DNA from: an uncultured Dialister sp.
Lineage (GTDB): Bacteria > Bacillota > Negativicutes > Veillonellales > Dialisteraceae
Assembly: GCA_900759415.1 (NCBI GenBank)
Contig: CAAEVC010000163.1
Location: forward strand, 1 to 25,374
DNA length: 25,374 nucleotides
Reading direction: 5' to 3'
Below are positions 7,289 to 15,207 of this stretch, piece after piece (position 1 is the first letter of the stretch; every line of letters starts with the position of its first letter). The notes beneath the pieces are model-generated. The model was given only the letters and a program-made list of their open reading frames with translations, was not told the origin of the DNA and made no database searches. A program made the translations under genes and the position numbers.

Positions 7289-10057
7289 TCAGAACCGATA
7301 CCCCACAGATACATTTCCATAAACACCTCTATGCTGACCACCGCAGGCTGCAAGGGATACATCTACCGTCCAAGGATTTTCTTTGGTACTTTCCAGTTTC
7401 CAGCCAGCTTCGGCCATAAGACTGCTGCCTTTGGTGTCCGTACTCCGTATGGGGGCATTCATGCCGGAAGCGGAGACTGTGCCCGTGCCTTTTCCGCTCA
7501 TTTCGTAATCCCAGGCAATGCCTGCGTAGAATGTAGTTCTTCCCTGCCGGCAGTTGAATCTTGTACCGATGCGGATAAGATCACTGTCGATGGCATCCAG
7601 ATCATAGTCGATACCATTTACGGTGACGGTGTCTCCACCAAGGCAGGTGTGGAAGTATTTGCCGTAGAGGTCAATGTCTTTTTCTGCTTTTTCTACGCCG
7701 CTGATACCGATAGTTGCTTTTTCATCGGTGAGTTCAAAGATATGACCAATACCGATATGGGTCCCCCAGTAATTGCTGTCGGTATCGTAGGACAGAGGAT
7801 TGCCATCAGCATCATGAAGCATATTCTCTCCGTGACTGTCCATGTGACCTATTCTGAGAGAGCCTTCTACATAGGTTTTGTTTTCTGTCATGTAACGGAG
7901 AAGAAGGCCGCCTCCATTGTAGTCGTTGTCTCCTTTGCCGGTAAACTCAGCATCATACGTTTTATACGTGCCATCCCCTCTTTCATAGAAAAGACCATAG
8001 GATAGATGGCCGTTCCTGATTGCCTTTTCCCGACCCACTCCTGCTATTCCTGTCCAGTTATGGCTCTTGATATGACTTCCAGTGTCGTAGCGGTCATAGC
8101 CGTAGCCAACGCTTGCAAATACCATAGGCTTTCCATCTTCACTTTCGAGGGTGGAGAAGGTGTTCATGATTCTATCTTTTCCAGCAGAGAGGAGTCCCAT
8201 GTCTCCTTCTCTTCCCATGAGGACATGATGGGTTTCTTCCGTGGCTTTGACGGACTTTTCGGACGCATCGATGGTATAGATAAGATTACCATTTTCCAGA
8301 GAAGCTTTTCCCTTACCGGTAAGTGCATTTCCCAGGGTCCATGTGCTGTCCTTATTCCCTTCAATGTTATTTTCATTGAGCGTCTTATTTCCTTCTGTAT
8401 CGAGAAGGGTCATCTTGTGACTGCCCTTTTCATTGATCTGTTGCAAGGAATCAGCAGTAAAGTTAAGTCTTGTAAGATCAATGTCTGTATTGGAAAGATC
8501 AAAATTTCTTGTTCCATCAATGGCTATGAAAGCATCTGTCTCGTTCCAATCCAAAGTGCCATAGGTGATGGTTTTAATCGTATGTAATCCATAGATGAGT
8601 TTGTTGTCATCTGTCACATCAGTGCCAACTTCTCCGGTGACCTGAACCCCTCCATTCTTATAGGAAAGAGTCTGGGAATGACCTTTCACGGATCCTGCCA
8701 GTTCATTTAAACCTTTGACAGAAGAAGCTTTCGATGCATCAATCAAGATGTATACGGCTCCTATTTTTTCTCCGTCCATCTTCCTCAGAAAAGGCAGATG
8801 AAGTTTGACAGAATTGCCTTCACTATCCGGGAGCAGTTCCAATTTTCCTCCCTGTACAACGGTTAAAGCTGCTTCATTCATATTCAATTTTGTAAAGGTA
8901 AGCTCTTCAAAGTTGTATAACCCATGAACCATATTTCCCGTAGAATTAACGATGAGTCCGTTACCACTATGCGCAATACTGTCAACTCCATTCAAAGAGC
9001 GCCATCCATAGAGGTTTGCCTGACTTAAATCTAGAGAGCTGTTAAGATGCATCTCATTATCTTTCGCCGCTTTACCTGCCGCACCAGCAACCATCACTGC
9101 ATATTCAGACTGATCGTTTGGCTTTATTTTTACATTTTCCAGTATGACGCTGTTTCCGTTGGAATTCCCCTGATCTGCATACCCTCCAGCAATCATATAG
9201 GATTTAATATTTCCACCGGAAAGAGTCAATCTGTTTCCTGTAGATTCCCCTCCATTTTCTGCTGGAGAATATCCCCCTATCACCGCAATAGACTCCACAT
9301 ATCCATTAGAAACAGTCAGCTGATTATTTGATGCCAGTCCTTCCTCAGCACAGCCGCCGGCTATCGGTTCCTCAGCCACCACATGACCGGTGGTATTAAT
9401 CTCCAGAATGTTCCTATCCGCCGGATGTTCTGAAGTATACGCACCTAACAACTCACTTACAGATATATCCACATTTCCGCAGATAATTACTTTATTATTT
9501 GAAACTTCATGAGTACTTTTTCCGCCATAAATAACCATCTTAACTTCTTTATATTTCGGTATGATACGTCCATTTCCTGAAATGATAATTTCATTATAAG
9601 ATGAATTCCCTTCATCCGATTGTCCGCCAATGATACCACCTGCTGTTTCAATTGTTTCATCAACATTAACGTGAACTTTGTTATATTCACTGTCTCTTTT
9701 TGCCCAGCCCCCGTAAACTTCATATATTTGATTATGCTCAGTCTGAGAAATATTGACAGTGTTATAGAGGGAGTCTCCTTCAGATCCATCTCCTTCGGAA
9801 GCAAGACCGCCGGCGATCATCCCCCACCTATTCGTTGTTTCTATATCTTTTTGCTCAAGTTCTATCGTTTCATTGGAAAGGGATGCATGATTTCCTTCTA
9901 TAGTGATTGTAGTACCCGAATGAACATGATTGCCATTCATGTCTTCCGGAAACACATCACTATCTTCAGCTCCTGCTATACATACACCAGAAAGAAGATA
10001 TACTGCCAAAAGGATGGCTATCCTTCTCTGCTTCTTTCGACGAATTTCCCGCTTCAC
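7289..10057 (-). CDS. Autotransporter with C-terminal beta-barrel
   Basis: Predicted 922 aa from GTG 10057, chosen because AAAGGAG lies eight bases upstream; a TTG at 10075 overlaps that site. A basic N-terminus (KREIRRKKQRR) and hydrophobic core ending CIAGA form a signal peptide. Residues about 30-350 carry an irregular repeat of roughly 25-35 aa with recurring GG, (S/N)xN and short beta segments (for example IAGGLASEGD, IIGGQSDEGN, IAGGYADQGN), as in beta-helix passengers. The final 270 or so residues form an autotransporter barrel with alternating strands (VFASVGYGYDRYDTGS) and end in GYRF, the terminal aromatic signal for outer-membrane assembly. This is a type V secreted surface protein, probably an adhesin, but the ligand is unknown. 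Promoter and leader hairpin lie upstream. Confidence 0.92.
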   Translation of the reverse strand: MKREIRRKKQRRIAILLAVYLLSGVCIAGAEDSDVFPEDMNGNHVHSGTTITIEGNHASLSNETIELEQKDIETTNRWGMIAGGLASEGDGSEGDSLYNTVNISQTEHNQIYEVYGGWAKRDSEYNKVHVNVDETIETAGGIIGGQSDEGNSSYNEIIISGNGRIIPKYKEVKMVIYGGKSTHEVSNNKVIICGNVDISVSELLGAYTSEHPADRNILEINTTGHVVAEEPIAGGCAEEGLASNNQLTVSNGYVESIAVIGGYSPAENGGESTGNRLTLSGGNIKSYMIAGGYADQGNSNGNSVILENVKIKPNDQSEYAVMVAGAAGKAAKDNEMHLNSSLDLSQANLYGWRSLNGVDSIAHSGNGLIVNSTGNMVHGLYNFEELTFTKLNMNEAALTVVQGGKLELLPDSEGNSVKLHLPFLRKMDGEKIGAVYILIDASKASSVKGLNELAGSVKGHSQTLSYKNGGVQVTGEVGTDVTDDNKLIYGLHTIKTITYGTLDWNETDAFIAIDGTRNFDLSNTDIDLTRLNFTADSLQQINEKGSHKMTLLDTEGNKTLNENNIEGNKDSTWTLGNALTGKGKASLENGNLIYTIDASEKSVKATEETHHVLMGREGDMGLLSAGKDRIMNTFSTLESEDGKPMVFASVGYGYDRYDTGSHIKSHNWTGIAGVGREKAIRNGHLSYGLFYERGDGTYKTYDAEFTGKGDNDYNGGGLLLRYMTENKTYVEGSLRIGHMDSHGENMLHDADGNPLSYDTDSNYWGTHIGIGHIFELTDEKATIGISGVEKAEKDIDLYGKYFHTCLGGDTVTVNGIDYDLDAIDSDLIRIGTRFNCRQGRTTFYAGIAWDYEMSGKGTGTVSASGMNAPIRSTDTKGSSLMAEAGWKLESTKENPWTVDVSLAACGGQHRGVYGNVSVGYRF

Positions 10058-10099
10058 TTTAACTTCTCCTTTCAATCATTCAACCATTCAATAAAAAAA

Positions 10100-10126
10100 G
10101 GATTATATCATAATGAAATATAATCC
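10100..10126 (-). promoter_or_regulatory. Terminator-like hairpin in the autotransporter leader
   Basis: On the minus strand GGATTATAT pairs perfectly with ATATAATCC around a 9-base loop and is followed at once by seven T (10099-10093). It lies between the predicted start of transcription (about 10143) and the start codon (10057), so it could act as an attenuator. Confidence 0.65.
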
Positions 10127-10149
10127 TCGTAGAGTTAGCAATACGATTT

Positions 10150-10178
10150 ATTATAGAATATATTCTTATTATTTACAA
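10150..10178 (-). promoter_or_regulatory. Sigma-70-type promoter of the autotransporter gene
   Basis: On the minus strand TTGTAA (10178-10173) and TATAAT (10155-10150) are separated by exactly 17 bases. The predicted 5' leader is about 86 nt and includes the hairpin at 10100-10126. Confidence 0.7.
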
Positions 10179-10281
10179 TAACATGCTTTCGTTTCACATA
10201 TATAAATATTCTTGATTACTATATAAATTCTGATGATAGAAAATACTACTGACGCATCATAAGGAATCAGAAACACAAAAT

Positions 10282-10309
10282 AAAAAACTGAGGCAGAGAC
10301 CTCAGTTTC
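10282..10309 (-). terminator. Intrinsic terminator of the cstA transcript
   Basis: AAACTGAGG (10285-10293) pairs with CCTCAGTTT (10300-10308) around CAGAGA; read on the minus strand it ends in TTTTTTA. It lies 45 bases past the cstA-family stop. Confidence 0.85.
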
Positions 10310-10353
10310 TTATTCATTTCGTCAATCTTTACGAAATTCTCTCATGGATCTAT

Positions 10354-12087
10354 TTATTCCGCTAGAGCATCTTCTTTTGATTTTTTCCTCTGGTGGATAA
10401 TAGTTCTGTAACCTTCAACAGCCAGTTCGAGTGCAAGACAGATGAGGAGGGTACCGATACCGGCCTGAGCGTAAGGCCCCCAGTCGGCAGCACCGTTCAT
10501 AATCATGAGAACCTGGTTTCTTACGATGATGATAAGGGAGCAGATGGTGACAATCATCATGAATGTCATAGGAGCGAGGAACATTTTATTGTTCTTCCCT
10601 GCGTTGCCCAGCCAGGTAGCTACGGCGAGGAGGCCAATACCTGCGAGGAGCTGATTGGCTGCGCCGAAGAGGCCCCAGATTTTCATGAATCCGTTCATAC
10701 CAAGCATGACACCGCAGAATACCGTAAGGAGGGTAGCAAAGTATGGGTTAACCATGAGTTTCTTGAATCCTCCCTTGATGTCTTTCGGAGTCTGTCCCGG
10801 TTCGAGCCAGAATTCCTGGAACATGAAACGGGCAAGTCTTGTCGCAGTGTCCAGAGAGGTAAGGCAGAACGCAGAATAAGTAAGAACAAGAAGCGTATAC
10901 ATGGTGTGCTCCATAGCTTCAAAGCCCGGGATGGCACCAATCATAGCAGCGATACCGCCAGCAAATATGTCGGTAGCACCCTTTACATGTCCTGTTTCTC
11001 TTGCATAAGCAATAGCACAAAGAGTGATGACGGCCAGTACGCATTCCAGAAGCATACCGCCATAGGCGATCGGTCTTGCATCTTTTTCCTTATCCAGCTG
11101 CTTGGAGGTGGTACCGGAAGAAACGAGAGAATGGAATCCGGAAATCGCGCCGCAGGCAACGGTGGTGAAAAGGATAGGGAAGAGGTACTGGGTACCATTT
11201 GCATTATGTACTGCAAACCCTGTGTATGCAGGGAAAAGATTGGGGTCGATATCGGGATGAGCACCGATAATGCCAACGATAGCCACGATGAGCATCGCAT
11301 AGAGCAGGAAAGAGGACAGATAGTCTCTTGGCTGCAAAAGGATCCATACGGGTGTAACCGATGCGATGGTAATATAGAGACCGATGAGCCACATCCAGGT
11401 AGTAGTGGAAAAGTAGAAAGGATGGAAATTCATTCCGATGAACATGCAGGCAGCAATAGCAGCCACCCCCATGATAGAGGAAATGACCATGCCCATATGA
11501 CGGCGGTATACAGCAAATCCGAATACAATAGCTACAAGAATGAAGAGGATGGATACCATAGCTACAGAAGCAGGGGTAGCACTCTTTGCTTCATTCAGTA
11601 CGCCGTTATCATAGACTGCACCAAAGGTATTGGCTACGATAGCTGCAAAGGCGGCCACAACCAGTATCAGCGTGAGATAGGAGAAAATAATGAAGAGCTG
11701 CTTGGCTCTCTTACTCATATTGGCGGAAATGATTTCCCCGATGGATTGTCCATTATGACGGACAGAGGCAAAAAGAGCGCCGAAGTCGTGGACACCGCCG
11801 AAGAAAATACCACCAACCAGAACCCAGAGAGTCACCGGAAGCCATCCGAACATGGCAGCACCGATAGGTCCGGTAATCGGGCCTGCGCCAGCGATGGATG
11901 AGAAATGGTGTCCCATGAGGACCGGAGCTTTAGCCGGTACATAATCCACACCGTCGGCCATAGTATGTGCCGGTGTAGGGATATCTCCTTCCCCTACACC
12001 CCATTGCTTCACAAGCCAGCGTCCATAGAAGAGATAGCCGCAGAAAAGAACCAGTAAGCAGATACCAAGTAACGCCAGAGTATTCAT
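10354..12087 (-). CDS. CstA-family transporter (carbon starvation / pyruvate uptake)
   Basis: Predicted 577 aa, with ATG 12087 seven bases after AAAGGGGG. It is hydrophobic throughout, with many membrane helices (roughly fifteen). The family signature MGHHFSSIAGAGPITGPI at about residues 58-75 is present, followed by FGGVHDFGALFASVRHNGQS. CstA proteins are inner-membrane transporters; E. coli members take up pyruvate or peptides, but the substrate here is inferred only at family level. An unknown gene lies 35 bases upstream on the same strand, so the two are probably co-transcribed. A terminator follows at 10282-10309. A symbol is not assigned because paralogues (cstA, btsT) differ in substrate. 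Confidence 0.92.
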   Translation of the reverse strand: MNTLALLGICLLVLFCGYLFYGRWLVKQWGVGEGDIPTPAHTMADGVDYVPAKAPVLMGHHFSSIAGAGPITGPIGAAMFGWLPVTLWVLVGGIFFGGVHDFGALFASVRHNGQSIGEIISANMSKRAKQLFIIFSYLTLILVVAAFAAIVANTFGAVYDNGVLNEAKSATPASVAMVSILFILVAIVFGFAVYRRHMGMVISSIMGVAAIAACMFIGMNFHPFYFSTTTWMWLIGLYITIASVTPVWILLQPRDYLSSFLLYAMLIVAIVGIIGAHPDIDPNLFPAYTGFAVHNANGTQYLFPILFTTVACGAISGFHSLVSSGTTSKQLDKEKDARPIAYGGMLLECVLAVITLCAIAYARETGHVKGATDIFAGGIAAMIGAIPGFEAMEHTMYTLLVLTYSAFCLTSLDTATRLARFMFQEFWLEPGQTPKDIKGGFKKLMVNPYFATLLTVFCGVMLGMNGFMKIWGLFGAANQLLAGIGLLAVATWLGNAGKNNKMFLAPMTFMMIVTICSLIIIVRNQVLMIMNGAADWGPYAQAGIGTLLICLALELAVEGYRTIIHQRKKSKEDALAE

Positions 12088-12122
12088 AGAAAGTCCCCCT
12101 TTCCGGAGTCAGAAAAAAGTCA

Positions 12123-12719
12123 TTATACAGATTGAGCCATGCGGGTTATGGGGAAATGGGGAAATAATCGTCTAAGCCCCCTTTCCATGCATTTCCCAGC
12201 CTTATTGAAATAGAACGAACCAGTAGACAGATCCAGCGCTCCTGCATGGTATTCCATCCATCCATGGAAAGAGAACCGGAACGTTTTGTACATTTTGTAT
12301 TTCTCCAATGCTTTTTTCGCATCCGCATCCATGGAATCACATACGAATACAGGAGAAATATAGGTATACATATGTCCTGACCCTATATGAGCCATATCCA
12401 TTCCTGCCGAATAAGCATAGTCCCGGAGTTCCTCAAAAAGAGGAAGCGTCAGATGAGGTACATTGAAAATAAATAGAAATTCCTCCTGTGAGGTCGACCA
12501 TAGAGAAGCGGAATGAAACAGGAAAAATTTCTCTGCCTGTTCGTAATATTCACAGACCGCTGCAAGAGATGCATGACCTGAAAAGAATGGTTTTTCTATG
12601 TGGGCAGCTTCCCGAAGTCCCCGGACTTCCTCTTCCTTACCTCCATCAAAGCGGGTAATCGAATAATATCGTCGATATCCTGCAAGCAATCGCTCGATTG
12701 CTTCATTCCTCTGATCCAT
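12123..12719 (-). CDS. Hypothetical protein, 198 aa, upstream of the CstA-family gene
   Basis: Start ATG 12719 follows GAGGAGGGG by four bases. The product is soluble-looking, with no signal peptide or membrane segment. Conserved-looking features include RYYSITRF near residue 17, FFSGHASLAAVCEYYEQAEK, and an aromatic, histidine-containing segment HIGSGHMYTYISPVFVCDS. The C-terminal part (YHAGALDLSTGSFYFNKAGK) reads like a compact domain. I have the impression of an uncharacterised conserved Negativicutes/Clostridia family but cannot name it. Its position 35 bases ahead of the transporter gene suggests a shared transcript. Confidence 0.75.
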   Translation of the reverse strand: MDQRNEAIERLLAGYRRYYSITRFDGGKEEEVRGLREAAHIEKPFFSGHASLAAVCEYYEQAEKFFLFHSASLWSTSQEEFLFIFNVPHLTLPLFEELRDYAYSAGMDMAHIGSGHMYTYISPVFVCDSMDADAKKALEKYKMYKTFRFSFHGWMEYHAGALDLSTGSFYFNKAGKCMERGLRRLFPHFPITRMAQSV

Positions 12720-12897
12720 AAGCCCCTCCTCTCATGATATTTTGTAATTCATAAAAAACAAAAACAGATGATATTTATTTAAATATACACTTTCTTACAC
12801 TATTTTCATAATAAAATAAACTTATATACCACTTAAAATTATATATGGTACGCTTTTAGAACAATAAAAAAAGAAGTGGATCATAATGTTACTGGTT
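12720..12897. other. AT-rich intergenic leader
   Basis: This very AT-rich stretch must hold the promoter of the leftward 12719-10354 pair. A minus-strand TATATT with TTATGA 18 bases upstream is possible but not distinctive. No gene is supported. Confidence 0.4.
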
Positions 12898-12900
12898 AAA

Positions 12901-13283
12901 AAATAGAGTTGAGAGTTGAGTGCAGAGAGTTGAGAGGTGGATATCGGCTGCGCCGAAATCTTTATATTCGTCGGCAAAGCCGGCACTTTAATGTGGGCTC
13001 CCCCAGAAAAGCTTTGCTTTTCGCCCGGGGTGGCAGTGAACATGATTTGCAGGAGCATGTAATGCGACGCACAAATCATCGTGGCCGCCGAACTTTTAGA
13101 GCACTTGTGCTCTAAATCGGGGGAGCTGGCGGCAGGTTCATCCTGCCGACTGAAGGGGTTCAGTTTGTAACGATGTATGCACAAAGGTCTTCTTCCCTCT
13201 ATCCGAACAGGCTTCATAATTACAGACTACAAAGTCTTTGCTACCTTCTCTCAACTCTCGCAACTCAAATCTCAACTCTATCT
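12901..13283. repeat. Mosaic structured intergenic repeat, copy A
   Basis: The element is bounded by 20-bp inverted ends that agree at 18 of 20 positions (AAATAGAGTTGAGAGTTGAG at 12901 against the reverse complement of 13264-13283). Inside are a TCGGCAAAGCCG hairpin module (12970-12984), a multi-hairpin core (12995-13158), and a 47-bp module (13159-13205) shared at 43 of 47 positions with 24809-24855. No coding frame is credible. Short frames across it are made of palindromic sequence. It resembles the GGGGAGCTG...CTGAGGGG intergenic palindromes I remember from gut Firmicutes; that link is from memory. Confidence 0.85.
12995..13158 (+). repeat. Multi-hairpin core of repeat copy A
   Basis: GCTCCCCC (12997-13004) can pair with GGGGGAGC (13119-13126) and close three hairpins: GAAAAGC/GCTTTTC (13006-13022), ATGATTTG/CAAATCAT (13042-13079, with an inner GCAT/ATGC), and a 10-bp TTTAGAGCAC/GTGCTCTAAA (13095-13116). 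A fourth, GGCAGG/CCTGCC (13131-13147), follows, then GACTGAAGGGG. Copy B keeps the linkers but has different stem sequences. Confidence 0.8.
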
Positions 13284-13319
13284 TTTATGGTCTCGCGGGA
13301 TGACGATCACTGGTGGTAT

Positions 13320-13343
13320 GTTTGATTTTATCTTTTATCAAAC
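13320..13343. other. Small AT-rich hairpin
   Basis: GTTTGAT (13320-13326) pairs with ATCAAAC (13337-13343). It lies between repeat copy A and the promoter at 13387 and is not followed by a convincing T-run; function unknown. Confidence 0.4.
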
Positions 13344-13386
13344 AAAATTTAATAAAAGTATTATAAAAAGGAAAATAAAAAAATAC

Positions 13387-13414
13387 TTGCAACTTTGGGA
13401 GAAAGTGGTATAAT
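13387..13414 (+). promoter_or_regulatory. Strong sigma-70-type promoter of a putative non-coding RNA
   Basis: TTGCAA (13387-13392) and TATAAT (13409-13414) are separated by 16 bases. No protein gene follows before the terminator at 13581-13618, which points to a non-coding transcript. Confidence 0.75.
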
Positions 13415-13420
13415 AAGTAT

Positions 13421-13618
13421 ATAAGTTGACTGATGGTCAACTAAATAATATCTCTTCACTGCAAAGCACTCCCCTGAAACAGAGCAGTGTTTAAGGGATA
13501 TATCACGAAGTAAGGAGGTGCGTTTTCTCTTATCATTGTTACCTGACAAATTTATGATAACAATTTACCCTCTCTCCTGATACCTGCCGGTTCCCCATCG
13601 GCAGGTATTATTTTTTTT
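13421..13618 (+). ncRNA. Putative orphan structured RNA, about 198 nt
   Basis: A promoter and a strong intrinsic terminator bracket a region with no convincing ORF. Structures seen in order: AGTTGAC/GTCAACT (13424-13442); a long stem ATATCTCTT/AAGGGATAT (13448-13501, one wobble) continuing into CACTGC/GCAGTG around a CTCCCCTGAAAC-containing loop; TAAGGAGGTG (13511-13520), a 10-base complement to the 16S 3' end with no usable start codon at normal spacing; ATTGTTA/TAACAAT (13535-13564); then the terminator. CTCTCCT at 13570-13576 could pair with and mask the SD-like element. It matches no riboswitch consensus I know. It could be a regulatory sRNA, an orphan leader, or part of a small-peptide locus. 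Confidence 0.55.
13581..13618 (+). terminator. Intrinsic terminator of the putative RNA
   Basis: TACCTGCCG (13581-13589) pairs perfectly with CGGCAGGTA (13599-13607), followed by TTATTTTTTTT. It is GC-rich with a clean T-tract on the plus strand only, so it terminates rightward transcription. Confidence 0.92.
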
Positions 13619-13732
13619 GCACAAATGATAATGACTTAAGTTCAGTTTCATACCAATTGATAATAGGATGTCAAGGCTGAAGCTGATCAGATTTATATGC
13701 CACAAATGACGGAAGAGGCAGGACGGTCATCC

Positions 13733-13770
13733 CACAAAAAAACATCTCTGAACATTGTTCAGAGATGTCT
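13733..13770 (-). terminator. Intrinsic terminator of trxA
   Basis: ACATCTCTGAAC (13742-13753) pairs perfectly over 12 bp with GTTCAGAGATGT (13757-13768). Read on the minus strand it ends in seven T. It lies about 70 bases past the trxA stop. Confidence 0.92.
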
Positions 13771-13836
13771 TGACTTACCCCAGAGTCGACGTCCTTGGCA
13801 TAGTGCTTCGGTTCACCGCTCGATATATGGGATTTC

Positions 13837-14160
13837 TTACGCAATAGCTGCTTTCAGTTCGCTCATGAAAGCATCCTGAGATACAGCGCCGATCATGCGC
13901 TTTACTTCTTTGCCATCTTTGAAGAGGACGATGGTCGGGATGGACATGATGTCGAACTGGCCAGCGAGATCGCTGACTTTATCTACGTCTACCTTGCAGA
14001 AGTTGATCTGATCGCTCAGTTCCTTTTCAGCAGCTTCCAGAACCGGTGCCATCATGCGGCATGGTCCGCACCAGGTAGCCCAGAAATCGATAAGACTGTA
14101 TCCTGCATGGGTTGCTACTTCTTTATTGAAATCTTCTGCGCTGTTAATGACTTTAATCAT
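13837..14160 (-). CDS. trxA: Thioredoxin
   Basis: Predicted 107 aa, the standard length for thioredoxin 1. ATG 14160 lies seven bases after AAAAGGAG. The active site WCGPC is at residues 30-34, preceded by IDFWAT, and the cis-proline segment SIPTIVLFKDGKEV follows at about 73-86. It is a cytoplasmic dithiol carrier that reduces protein disulfides using thioredoxin reductase. It has its own strong promoter (14214-14241) and terminator (13733-13770), so it is monocistronic. It is divergent from the nitroreductase gene, another redox protein, and no thioredoxin reductase is in the window. Confidence 0.97.
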   Translation of the reverse strand: MIKVINSAEDFNKEVATHAGYSLIDFWATWCGPCRMMAPVLEAAEKELSDQINFCKVDVDKVSDLAGQFDIMSIPTIVLFKDGKEVKRMIGAVSQDAFMSELKAAIA

Positions 14161-14213
14161 ACTATCTCTCCTTTTTGAAATCTATATTTAACATATTCGA
14201 TGCCTTTATATAT

Positions 14214-14241
14214 ATTATATCATAATTCATTCTCCCGTCAA
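14214..14241 (-). promoter_or_regulatory. Sigma-70-type promoter of trxA
   Basis: On the minus strand TTGACG (14241-14236) and TATAAT (14219-14214) are separated by 16 bases, about 55 bases upstream of the trxA start. Confidence 0.8.
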
Positions 14242-14324
14242 GAAACAAATTGATTTTTTTAAATGTATTTTTGATGCAGTTATCTTCCATTTATACATCA
14301 AAACAAGATTTATATCTCATAGTA

Positions 14325-14333
14325 TGTTATAAT
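14325..14333 (+). promoter_or_regulatory. Extended -10 promoter of the nitroreductase gene
   Basis: TGT-TATAAT is a TGn-extended -10 element about 50 bases upstream of the start codon. No consensus -35 is seen, which an extended -10 can tolerate. Confidence 0.5.
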
Positions 14334-14383
14334 AAAGTCATAAGAAATACCGTAAAAATCTGCATATTCAAAGGAGGAGCAAG

Positions 14384-14899
14384 ATGGACGAAATTTTCAA
14401 AAGAGGAACATGCCGTTATTTTAAGGAGCTCACCCCGGTACCGGATGATCAGCTCTTAACTCTGGTAAAAGCAGGCATGCAGGCAAGAGCCGTAGGAAAT
14501 CAGAAGTCCAGAGATTTCATCATTGTGACAAGAGAAGATCTGGTCAAAGCGATTTCTCATAACAGCATCATTGCAGGACCGGCCAGAAAAGCCTCCGCTG
14601 CCATCGTCATTGTAGGTAACAGAGACGGCATCACATTCCCGGAAGAATGGACCTTCGACTGTGCCGCTGCTGCTCAGAACATTCTCATCGAAGCAGAACA
14701 CCTGGGACTTTCCACCCTGTGGATGCAGGTCTACCCCTATCAGGACAGAAAAGTACATCTCTGCCACATCTTGGACATTCCGGATGAAAAGGATCCATTC
14801 TGTATCATCGCCATAGGCTATGCCGCAAAAAACCCGGTCCGCCTCAACCACTACGATCCGGATGCTGTATCCTATGACTTATATGGAAAACATAAGTAA
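14384..14899 (+). CDS. Nitroreductase-family flavoprotein
   Basis: Predicted 171 aa, with ATG 14384 behind AAAGGAGGAG. The N-terminal FKRGTCRYFKELTPVPDDQL matches the flavin-phosphate-binding start of the nitroreductase fold. The middle has AAAAQNILIEAEHLGLSTLWMQ, the usual helix and glycine turn, and the end has IAIGYAAKNP. Such enzymes bind FMN and transfer two electrons from NAD(P)H to quinones, nitro compounds or flavins; the true substrate is unknown. At 171 aa it is in the short subgroup common in anaerobes. It is divergent from trxA and followed by its own terminator. Confidence 0.9.
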   Translation: MDEIFKRGTCRYFKELTPVPDDQLLTLVKAGMQARAVGNQKSRDFIIVTREDLVKAISHNSIIAGPARKASAAIVIVGNRDGITFPEEWTFDCAAAAQNILIEAEHLGLSTLWMQVYPYQDRKVHLCHILDIPDEKDPFCIIAIGYAAKNPVRLNHYDPDAVSYDLYGKHK

Positions 14900-14910
14900 G
14901 TGAATACTAA

Positions 14911-14947
14911 AAGACTGCGGTTTGTGTGCCGCAGTTTTTTTATTTTC
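14911..14947 (+). terminator. Intrinsic terminator of the nitroreductase gene
   Basis: ACTGCGG (14914-14920) pairs with CCGCAGT (14929-14935) and is followed by a seven-T run. It lies 12 bases past the stop codon. Confidence 0.92.
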
Positions 14948-14975
14948 ATTGAAGATACTTACAGTTTATAAAAGA

Positions 14976-15137
14976 AAGGGTTTGAGTACCCTGAGAAGAA
15001 ATAAATATTATGGTTTTCTTATAAATCCTTATGGTCGTCCTGCGATAGCAATCGTTCCATTATCTGAAAGGCTTCATAGTTATAAAGTTTTTACAAACAT
15101 CCCAGGGCTTCAGGACCTTAACTTTATCATGATGTGA
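14976..15137 (+). other. Possible gene remnant, unrecognised
   Basis: A frame readable from a TTG near 14979 gives NKYYGFLINPYGRPAIAIVP, then LSERLHSYKVFTNIPGLQDL, and stops at 15137. The amino-acid composition looks protein-like, but there is no good ribosome site and the open frame upstream runs through the terminator. It may be a decayed fragment of a larger gene or chance. I do not recognise it. Confidence 0.2.
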
Positions 15138-15169
15138 ACTTTATTGATACTGCAGTCTCGTCTGAAAAT

Positions 15170-15203
15170 AAAAAAATCCGCATCCTGGAGGATACGGATT
15201 TTT
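15170..15203. terminator. Intrinsic terminator of the atp operon
   Basis: AAAAATCCG and ATCC (15172-15185) pair with GGAT and CGGATTTTT (15190-15203), one mismatch between the two blocks. On the minus strand it ends in T7ATTTT. It starts five bases past the atpC stop. Confidence 0.92.
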
Positions 15204-15207
15204 ATTT

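Noticed and set aside
7172..8005. 277-aa plus-strand frame opposite the autotransporter barrel
   Set aside because: The minus-strand frame has a signal peptide, repeats and a barrel; this one starts in the terminator region and has no support.
10393..11901. 502-aa open frame antisense to the CstA-family gene
   Set aside because: Shadow of a membrane protein gene; highly hydrophilic, no family resemblance and no ribosome site.
12822..13217. Frames crossing the mosaic repeat (about 131 aa and shorter)
   Set aside because: They consist of translated hairpin and CTCAACTC-type repeats, with no ribosome site.
13518..13580. 20-aa hydrophobic peptide (MRFLLSLLPDKF...) as a type I toxin
   Set aside because: The GTG start overlaps the Shine-Dalgarno match itself, leaving no proper spacing, and no antisense RNA promoter is evident.
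13421..13618. 6S RNA
   Set aside because: The loop CTCCCCTGA recalls 6S, but the 5' end forms its own hairpin and does not pair with the 3' end to give the long 6S rod.
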